Below, piece by piece: positions 15,848 through 21,043 of a stretch of DNA of 21,043 nucleotides. Position 1 is the first letter of the stretch. Each line of letters begins with the position of its first letter. The position numbers were made by a program, and so were the translations under genes. Source of the DNA: RGIG7378 sp045588325 (GTDB lineage: Bacteria; Bacillota; Clostridia; RGIG7378); the NCBI GenBank assembly GCA_045588325.1, contig JAZNEA010000036.1, forward strand, positions 1 to 21,043, given 5' to 3'. The notes beneath the pieces are model-generated. The model saw nothing but the letters and a program-made list of their open reading frames with translations. It was not told the DNA's origin and searched no databases.

Positions 15848-15913
15848 ATATTTGTTTTTGTAGGGTTCTACATTAACCCAAGGCTCCTCTTTCAAACCCT
15901 CATTAGAGTGATC

Positions 15914-16675
15914 TTAATAAACTATTCCAGAACTAATGTGCTCAATAACCCTAGAAATTTCATCTTCTGTGGGTTTCTCTGGCAAACGGAAACATTGACA
16001 TCTGCTTAATTGTAGACTCAATCCATCATGAAGACGTGGATTACCTATATAAATTGGAATTACTCTGCCCCTCATACTAATTGCAAGATTAATTTCATTT
16101 CTTAGAAATAAAGATTCAGCTGAATTTTCAGTGATTAGAGCAATAACACATCCTTCAGAAGATGCTTTTATAATTGCATCTGTTAGTTCTTCTGCCCAAT
16201 TATATCCAGCATTTATTCCATCATCTGAATATACTAGGAAGTCTTTTTCCACAAGTTTATCCTTGAAAACTTTGTAAATCTCATAATCCTTATGGGAATA
16301 AGCAATATATATTCGCAACTTGTGACTAATTGTGTCAATTACACCACTTATGGACTCAGGATTATCTAAATCAACAGTCAAAATCTTTTTGTTATTGGAA
16401 CTAGCAATGTACTCTCTTTCCATGTTAACCCATCTGGACTTACGAGAGTTTTCACTATTCACAAACACAAACCATTCACGAGCATCTATCTCTCGCTTAA
16501 TCAACTCTTCAATTTCATCATCCTCAGATAGACATTTCAGGTAAAAACACAGCGGTTCAAAACCATCTTCCTCTAATTTGTTGCGTATCTTGCGAACTTC
16601 ATCGATATCTGCATGGGAATGAGAAAGAAATATGTAACCTGTATTCTCTTTTTTCAGCTTATCAAAAATACTCAT
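15914..16675 (-). CDS. Tandem TIR-domain protein, candidate nucleotide hydrolase or defence effector
   Basis: The 253-residue protein contains two TIR folds back to back. TIR1 spans about residues 13-105 (YIFLSHSHADIDEVRKI, FYLKCLSEDDEI, FVFVNSENSRKSRWVNMERE). TIR2 spans about 121-230 (RIYIAYSHKDYEIYKVF, INAGYNWAEEL, LITENSAESLFLRNEINLA). TIR1 keeps a WVxxE motif with E86, the position of the catalytic Glu in NAD-cleaving TIRs such as SARM1; TIR2 has E194 in an equivalent LRNE position. No transmembrane segment or other domain is present. I chose ATG 16675, which has GGAG seven bases upstream; a longer frame to 16738 overlaps the neighbour and lacks a site. It starts 4 nt after the 75-aa ORF and is the last gene of the recO-led string. 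It is visibly AT-richer than recO. NADase activity and a role in phage defence are inference; no ThsA-, SIR2- or cyclase-like partner is in view. Confidence 0.87.
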   Translation of the reverse strand: MSIFDKLKKENTGYIFLSHSHADIDEVRKIRNKLEEDGFEPLCFYLKCLSEDDEIEELIKREIDAREWFVFVNSENSRKSRWVNMEREYIASSNNKKILTVDLDNPESISGVIDTISHKLRIYIAYSHKDYEIYKVFKDKLVEKDFLVYSDDGINAGYNWAEELTDAIIKASSEGCVIALITENSAESLFLRNEINLAISMRGRVIPIYIGNPRLHDGLSLQLSRCQCFRLPEKPTEDEISRVIEHISSGIVY

Positions 16676-16679
16676 AAAA

Positions 16680-16907
16680 TTACTCCGAATTATCCAATAA
16701 AACACTTCCTTCGCAATCTTTAGAAGCTCTACCACCAATGCAACTAGCTAAAGCCCAGCTACCACAACCAAAATCACTTACAAGGCCATATACCTTCCCT
16801 GCCCTGAACTCATAGGAAAAAGTCGTAAAGGCGTCTATTGTATTTGTATGGAGAAAACTGCACTCAACGCAGTCTCGAAACTTATCCAGACATATTGAAT
16901 TAAACAT
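16680..16907 (-). CDS. 75-aa protein resembling the N-terminal end of an ABC-type ATPase with degenerate P-loop
   Basis: The ORF has a strong TGGAGG site four bases before its ATG, so it looks translated. Residues 30-70 read FSYEFRAGKVYGLVSDFGCG, then SWALASCIGGR, then GSVLLDN. This follows the ABC-ATPase start (F..G.iyGLlGpNGaGKTTL...iaG....G.i.ldg), but the Walker A lysine and threonine positions are S50 and W51. The frame stops right after the strand where a full ABC ATPase continues for another 150-200 residues; no signature motif, Walker B or D-loop follows. It is either a remnant of a truncated gene or a small protein kept for another role. The stop lies 4 nt before the TIR gene start, so the two are coupled. 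The family link is pattern-based and could be wrong. Confidence 0.55.
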   Translation of the reverse strand: MFNSICLDKFRDCVECSFLHTNTIDAFTTFSYEFRAGKVYGLVSDFGCGSWALASCIGGRASKDCEGSVLLDNSE

Positions 16908-16938
16908 TTTGCCTCCATCAAAATTTGAAATCTGTTAT

Positions 16939-17442
16939 CTATCCGGCACTAAATGCATTCTTAGCCCTGTTTGTTGCATGAATGTATACATTCGGCGCAT
17001 CCTGCAAAATGCCATTTACCTTATCCATATACTCCTGACATGGGTCATCTGCAAACTTATCACCATTTACATAGTCAAGCTGATACTTTATCCTGTTCTT
17101 GTATTCGATTATGTTGTAGAGAGAATCGGAAATCCTGTCCAATATGGACTCTTTTTTATCATCATTACAGATTTTAAATGCAAAAATAAGGCTATCCAAC
17201 TGTTTGGCAGATGCCATAACGGCATCGTCAATACACCCGATACTGTAATACGTATCCGAGATATAACCCCACACACTGGCTGCATCCTCACCATCTCCTG
17301 AAAACTTCAGCTCGATGCCATTTGTGAGCTCCATCAGCTTTTGCAGGTCACTTAGCAGCGCATCAGATACCCCTTCCTTAATCTGGCCATCGATGCTAGT
17401 TTTTAGCTGTACGAATTCCTCTATTTTGCTTCTCTCAATCAT
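16939..17442 (-). CDS. Uncharacterised mostly helical protein, 167 aa
   Basis: I do not recognise this protein. It starts at ATG 17442 with AAGGGA six bases upstream, and the ribosome binding site overlaps the end of recO. An in-frame TTG at 17448 is a weaker choice. The sequence is acidic, has no signal peptide or membrane helix, and is dominated by amphipathic helices. Stretches such as DALLSDLQKLMELTNGIELK, VWGYISDTYYSIGCIDDAVM and DRISDSLYNIIEYKNRIKYQ suggest a helical bundle or repeat. The C terminus contains PNVYIHATNRAKNAF. No catalytic motif stands out. It is placed between recO and the ABC-like fragment with a 31-nt gap to the latter, so it may belong to the accessory cassette with the TIR protein. 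Confidence 0.7.
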   Translation of the reverse strand: MIERSKIEEFVQLKTSIDGQIKEGVSDALLSDLQKLMELTNGIELKFSGDGEDAASVWGYISDTYYSIGCIDDAVMASAKQLDSLIFAFKICNDDKKESILDRISDSLYNIIEYKNRIKYQLDYVNGDKFADDPCQEYMDKVNGILQDAPNVYIHATNRAKNAFSAG

Positions 17443-17444
17443 AC

Positions 17445-18191
17445 TCAATCCCTTAATTTATCCAAATAATCCAACTTGTGATACTCGCGTTCGTTAACTC
17501 TCTCTATAATCTTTCTTGCTATAGTTGCAAATTGTTTTTTTGATACATCGTCCAGCGTAAATTTGTACGTCTTTCGAATATCGGCGGTCGCCACATATTT
17601 TAAAGCTCTGAGACACCCTTCTCCCATGGGCAACAAAATTAGCTTGTCTCCTCCACAATCCTTGCACGTGACTGAATACTCATCCAAGTCAAAATAATAC
17701 GGAGCCTCAGTCAGAGTTACTCCACAGTCTCTACATGCGGTAATCTCTGGTATATAGCCATTCAGGCATGCTGCTTTAAACTCAAAACAGGCTGTCACCA
17801 ACTCCGGATCTGCCCCCTCAGCTAACATATACAATGTACACAGAAACAAAAGTAGCATATCGTCTGACTGCTGCTCCTCCTGAACCATATCCCCCATGAT
17901 TTCTGCACAGTGAGATGCGTATGTTATGGCGAAAATATCATTGCGCAGTCTATAAAAACTCTCGTTAAGTTCTGCGGAATTCAGCCTGTACTTGCCGGAT
18001 TGTACATATAAACTAAAGTCAGAATAAGCAAAAACATCCGTGCTGGCCGAGTTCTTACTCTTTGTCTTACGGACACCACCAGCATACACATTAATCCTGC
18101 CAATGCCCTTGGCAATTAATGTAATAACCCTATCTCCTTCTCCAGTATCAAAGGACCTGATTACGACGGCCTTAGTATTAACAAACGACAT
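17445..18191 (-). CDS. recO: DNA repair protein RecO
   Basis: RecO works with RecR and RecF to load RecA at SSB-coated gaps. The protein has 248 residues: an OB-fold N terminus (TKAVVIRSFDTGEGDRVITL, GRINVYAGGVRKTKS), a helical middle, and a zinc module with C153/C156 and C176/C179 (TACRDCGVTL ... VTCKDCGG). I chose ATG 18191, which lies one base after the era stop and has AGGGA seven bases upstream; a longer frame to 18254 only extends back into era. The era-recO order is the usual Firmicutes arrangement. The 3' end carries the ribosome binding site of the next gene. Confidence 0.95.
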   Translation of the reverse strand: MSFVNTKAVVIRSFDTGEGDRVITLIAKGIGRINVYAGGVRKTKSKNSASTDVFAYSDFSLYVQSGKYRLNSAELNESFYRLRNDIFAITYASHCAEIMGDMVQEEQQSDDMLLLFLCTLYMLAEGADPELVTACFEFKAACLNGYIPEITACRDCGVTLTEAPYYFDLDEYSVTCKDCGGDKLILLPMGEGCLRALKYVATADIRKTYKFTLDDVSKKQFATIARKIIERVNEREYHKLDYLDKLRD

Positions 18192-18192
18192 C

Positions 18193-19089
18193 TTAATCCC
18201 TGCGTTCTGTGTATCCCAAATCTCTGAGTGCAGACATATTATCCTTCCAGCCACTCTTTACCTTGACCCACAACTGCAGGAAAACCTTGGTGCCCAGGAG
18301 TCGCTCCATCTGCATACGGGAGTTAGAACCTATCTTCTTAAGCATCTCGCCGCCTTTGCCGATAAGTATGCTCTTGTGAGAATCCCTCTCACACATAATG
18401 GTGGCAGCAATTTCGATAACTCCATCGTCTCTCTCCTTAAAGGTGTCTACAACAACGCCAACACCATGGGGAACCTCATCTCTAAGGTATCTGAGAACAC
18501 TCTCCCTGACATATTCTGCACAAATCTGTTTCTCTGGCATATCTGTCAAATAATCATCAGGGAACAGCATATGTCCCTCAGGCAACATCTTGTAGATGAT
18601 GTCATTTAGCAACTCAATTCCATCTCCTGTCCTTGCAGAAACGGGAATTATATCGCGGAAATTGAATCTCTTGCTGTACTCGTTAATAATCTTAAGAAGT
18701 GACTCCTTCTCTACAGCATCTACCTTATTAATAATCAGGCAAATGGGCTTACGGACCTTGGACAGGCGTTCCAGGATGGCCTCCTCTGTGTCTCTGATCT
18801 GGGGACGTGTTGCATCTACCACGAACAAAAGACAATCTGCATTGCCCATGGAACCATCTGCAACCTTGTTCATGTACTTGCCAAGACGTGTCTTGGGTGC
18901 GTGGATACCAGGTGTGTCCAGGAAAATAGCCTGCATATCCTGAGTGGTTACAACACCGGTAATAACATTTCTGGTAGTCTGAGCTCTGGGTGAAACAATG
19001 GCAATCTTCTCGCCACAAAGTCTGTTGAGCAGAGTGGACTTTCCTACATTGGGAATACCGATAATCGAAATATAACCGCACTTAAACAA
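18193..19089 (-). CDS. era: GTPase Era
   Basis: Era is an essential GTPase that binds the 3' end of 16S rRNA and helps 30S maturation. The 298-residue length is typical. G1 is GIPNVGKST (residues 11-19), the switch region has TTRN, G3 is DTPG (58-61), G4 is NKVD (121-124), and G5 is near VSART. The C-terminal KH domain contains ILIGKGGEMLKKIG and ends with LQLWVKVKSGWKDN. The start is a TTG at 19089, fixed by an AGGAGG seven bases upstream (19097-19102); no ATG lies between. It is followed by recO after a single base. Confidence 0.97.
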   Translation of the reverse strand: MFKCGYISIIGIPNVGKSTLLNRLCGEKIAIVSPRAQTTRNVITGVVTTQDMQAIFLDTPGIHAPKTRLGKYMNKVADGSMGNADCLLFVVDATRPQIRDTEEAILERLSKVRKPICLIINKVDAVEKESLLKIINEYSKRFNFRDIIPVSARTGDGIELLNDIIYKMLPEGHMLFPDDYLTDMPEKQICAEYVRESVLRYLRDEVPHGVGVVVDTFKERDDGVIEIAATIMCERDSHKSILIGKGGEMLKKIGSNSRMQMERLLGTKVFLQLWVKVKSGWKDNMSALRDLGYTERRD

Positions 19090-19093
19090 AATA

Positions 19094-19564
19094 CTACCTC
19101 CTGAGTCCTAACTTATTAAGGACTATTTCTTGTTTTTCAAACATGGTATTAGATCCATCCACATGATCATACCCCATAATGTGGTACATGCCATGGCAGA
19201 ACAAAAAACCAATCTCTCTATCCACGCTGTGACCATACTCCTGTGCCTGAGCAACAGCACGTTCGATGGATATAATTATATCGCCTAAATACAAGCGCCC
19301 TCTCTCCAGATCGTACGGCTCATACACCAGCTGGCCGTTCAGCGAATCCGTATTGGGGAACGACAACACATCTGTGGGCGCATCAATCCCCCTCTGATCC
19401 TTGTTTATCTCCTGGATATACTCGTTATCACAAAAGATTACAGAGACTCTACAGGGCACATTTATGCCCTCCTGCTTAAGGCTGAGCTTAGCTATTTTGC
19501 GAAGCATACGCCTTTTGGGCATAAGTGGCAATTTTGTCTCCTGGGAAAAAGTAATCTTATTCAT
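19094..19564 (-). CDS. ybeY: Endoribonuclease YbeY (rRNA maturation factor)
   Basis: YbeY is a zinc-dependent single-strand RNase involved in 16S rRNA 3'-end maturation and ribosome quality control. The 156-residue protein carries the diagnostic metal motif H124-x3-H128-x5-H134 (HGMYHIMGYDH), preceded by TDVLSFP and LGDIIISIERA, the usual family blocks. I chose ATG 19564, which overlaps the end of the upstream HD gene by 8 nt; the in-frame TTG at 19570 is an alternative. No clear ribosome binding site is visible, consistent with coupling to the upstream gene. era follows closely; the dgkA and cdd genes often found between them in Firmicutes are missing. Confidence 0.95.
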   Translation of the reverse strand: MNKITFSQETKLPLMPKRRMLRKIAKLSLKQEGINVPCRVSVIFCDNEYIQEINKDQRGIDAPTDVLSFPNTDSLNGQLVYEPYDLERGRLYLGDIIISIERAVAQAQEYGHSVDREIGFLFCHGMYHIMGYDHVDGSNTMFEKQEIVLNKLGLRR

Positions 19565-20978
19565 TAGCAATTAACTGTGGCTCAGGCTTTTTGTACTCAG
19601 TACGATGATGATAATACCCGCCGATAACAACCTTAAACCTATCTCCTATTTCGTTAATCTCCTTAAATGATATCTCAGACTCGGACAGCTGATTATCCTG
19701 AATCTTGCCATTGATAACATCATCTACGCGGCTGGAAATGGTCTCCTCTGACTTTTCCTGTAGTGATCTGACAGCTGCCTCAACGCTGTCTGCCAACATG
19801 AGAATTACCGCCTCCTTAGACTCGGGCTTAGGTGAATTGTATCTAAAATCATCCTCAGTTACATCCTGGCTATATTTATCCTGCAATGCCTTGTAGTAGA
19901 AAAATGCAGTTGTAGTATTGCCGTGATGAGACTTAATTACCTGGATAACCTCTGTAGGAAGCTTGTATTTCTTTGCAATATCGACTCCATCTGAAATATG
20001 GCTGAACAAAATATCTCTGCTCTCAAACGGGTCAAGATTATCGTGAGGGTTGATGCCACTCTGGTTCTCACCAAAATACTGTGGTCTCTTTAGTTTGCCA
20101 ATGTCGTGGTAAAGAGCAGCGACCTTGACCAGGGATGTGTTGGCACCAATCGCATCAGAAGCTGCCTCAGCCAAATTGGTAACCATAACACTATGGTGAT
20201 ATGTGCCAGGTGCCTCCATGATAAGCCTCTTAAGCAGAGGGCTGTTCTGATTCATCAGCTCTTGTGCTCTGAACTCTGTAAGAACGCCGGAAATCCTCTC
20301 AAAAAGTGGTAGGATTCCAACGATTAACATAACACTGATAAAGCAGTTAAGTGCCATGAAGGCGGATGCTACCAAAATAGATGTCCAATTATCTGCAATA
20401 TTATCATTGGACAACAACATAAGGGAAAACGATACAGCAAAAGAAGCGATAGCACAAGCAACGCCCATCATGGAAAGTGTGCTGCGCTCCTTAGTGGATG
20501 TGAGCAACTTAGACCCCATAAGACAAATAGCCAGAACAATGGGAATGTAAATCAGGTAATCTGAACGGCAAACAAATGCTGTAATCAGAATGTTGCATAT
20601 TGCTGCAACCCAAGCCATCTTGTATCCGTACAAAATAGAAAACAAGCATGACACAAAAATGGCTGGTGTAATGAACATGAGATTATCTGCTCTGCAAATA
20701 AAGAACACAGCAAGAACACACACCATCTCAACCACATTTATAATGAGATTATTCTTAAATCCCATACTCTTGGATGACATTATCTCCTCTATGCCAATTA
20801 CCATGAAGAATGTGGAAATGGCAGAAATGATAAGAGCACACGCGACATACAAACTCTTAATCAAGAAATTGGAGTCTGCAACCCTATCAACTGCAGATAC
20901 AGAGAGCAATATTGATATGAATATAAACAAAACGCCATATATGACATAGTGTTTCTTGAACCACTTTTTAAATTTCAT
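19557..20978 (-). CDS. 7TM-HD family phosphohydrolase (PgpH-like), lacking the extracellular sensor domain
   Basis: The C-terminal half is an HD-domain phosphodiesterase of the PgpH/YqfF family, which in Listeria and Bacillus degrades c-di-AMP. The metal and catalytic set is present: H261/H262 (GTYHHSVMVTNLAEAA), H291-D292 (AALYHDIGK), H327, H351/H352 (KSHHGNT) and D397 (LADSVEAA). The N-terminal half has about eight hydrophobic segments between residues 11 and 223. PgpH proteins usually have about 700 residues with a large extracellular 7TMR-HDED domain after the first membrane helix; here only about 10 residues separate helix 1 from helix 2, so that domain is absent and the protein has 473 residues. 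The start has a good GAGGTGA site (AGAGGTGATGTCATG). It heads the ybeY-era-recO string. c-di-AMP as substrate is inferred from the family. Confidence 0.9.
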   Translation of the reverse strand: MKFKKWFKKHYVIYGVLFIFISILLSVSAVDRVADSNFLIKSLYVACALIISAISTFFMVIGIEEIMSSKSMGFKNNLIINVVEMVCVLAVFFICRADNLMFITPAIFVSCLFSILYGYKMAWVAAICNILITAFVCRSDYLIYIPIVLAICLMGSKLLTSTKERSTLSMMGVACAIASFAVSFSLMLLSNDNIADNWTSILVASAFMALNCFISVMLIVGILPLFERISGVLTEFRAQELMNQNSPLLKRLIMEAPGTYHHSVMVTNLAEAASDAIGANTSLVKVAALYHDIGKLKRPQYFGENQSGINPHDNLDPFESRDILFSHISDGVDIAKKYKLPTEVIQVIKSHHGNTTTAFFYYKALQDKYSQDVTEDDFRYNSPKPESKEAVILMLADSVEAAVRSLQEKSEETISSRVDDVINGKIQDNQLSESEISFKEINEIGDRFKVVIGGYYHHRTEYKKPEPQLIANE

Positions 20979-20992
20979 GACATCACCTCTTA

Positions 20993-21022
20993 CCTATAAA
21001 CAAAATATTACAGATAATGCAA
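20993..21022 (-). promoter_or_regulatory. Candidate weak promoter upstream of the PgpH-like gene
   Basis: On the minus strand TTGCAT (21017-21022) is followed after 18 nt by TATAGG (20993-20998). The -10 is poor, and the putative start would lie very close to the ribosome binding site. The upstream neighbour (commonly phoH) is outside the window, so the true operon start may be further right. Confidence 0.25.
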
Positions 21023-21043
21023 GTTTATCATTTTTGGGATGTG

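Noticed and set aside
15740..16009. 89-codon plus-strand frame through the ruvA terminator
   Set aside because: It spans two hairpins and the end of the TIR gene, and has low-complexity content without a start signal.
16676..16738. 21-residue N-terminal extension of the TIR protein
   Set aside because: It overlaps the 75-aa upstream ORF in another frame and lacks a ribosome binding site, whereas ATG 16675 has GGAG at a good distance.
16909..17301. 130-codon plus-strand frame opposite the 167-aa protein
   Set aside because: The minus-strand frame has a good start, ribosome binding site and operon context; the plus frame looks like a complementary shadow.
15914..17442. Complete Thoeris, CBASS or Pycsar system
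   Set aside because: Only TIR domains are recognisable; no ThsA-type SIR2 or macro protein, nucleotide cyclase or STING is present in the window.
1..21043. CRISPR array, insertion sequence or prophage genes
   Set aside because: No regularly spaced repeats, transposase, integrase or phage structural protein was seen on either strand.

Overview
The window reads as a chromosomal segment of a low-to-mid GC Gram-positive bacterium, most likely a Clostridia member of the Lachnospiraceae type. Supporting signs are a Gram-positive PolC replicase, a DivIVA-like coiled coil, a RecO/Era/YbeY/PgpH-type cluster, strong AGGAGG-type ribosome binding sites, and the conserved Firmicutes order rpsB-tsf-pyrH-frr-uppS-cdsA-dxr-rseP-ispG-polC. 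Placement below phylum or class is inference from protein wording and gene order, not from a search.

Region 1 (1-543): the end of a DivIVA-family gene, a tRNA-Val(GAC) with encoded CCA, and a strong terminator. Region 2 (553-15797, plus strand): a TTGCAT/extended-TATAAT promoter leads into rpsB-tsf. A terminator-like hairpin follows, then pyrH, then an AT-rich hairpin, then frr. Next comes a long, very tightly packed run with ATGA or TAATG junctions: a small PASTA-like ORF, uppS, cdsA, dxr, rseP, ispG and polC. murD and ruvC follow, and finally ruvA with its own promoter and terminator. Translation factors, UMP kinase, the MEP isoprenoid steps (Dxr, IspG), undecaprenyl diphosphate synthesis (UppS), phospholipid activation (CdsA), peptidoglycan precursor synthesis (MurD), the replicase and the Holliday junction proteins are thus packed on one strand.

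Region 3 (15798-20978, minus strand) is convergent. Reading right to left, a shortened 7TM-HD phosphodiesterase (PgpH-like), ybeY, era and recO form a coupled housekeeping operon. Attached behind recO are three accessory genes: a 167-aa helical protein of unknown function, a 75-aa protein resembling only the N-terminal P-loop end of an ABC ATPase, and a 253-aa protein with two tandem TIR domains. The TIR gene faces ruvA across a 187-bp gap that holds a terminator and a separate 15-bp-arm perfect palindrome. ruvB is not present beside ruvA.

The most interesting part is the recO-distal accessory cassette. Both TIR domains keep a glutamate in the expected place (WVxxE in the first, LRNE in the second), so a nucleotide-hydrolase or defence role is plausible, but no recognised partner (SIR2, macro-domain ThsA, cyclase) is nearby. 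Other points of note are the PgpH-like protein without its extracellular sensor domain, the unannotated-looking small gene between frr and uppS, and a tRNA-Val with a C3-A70 acceptor mismatch.
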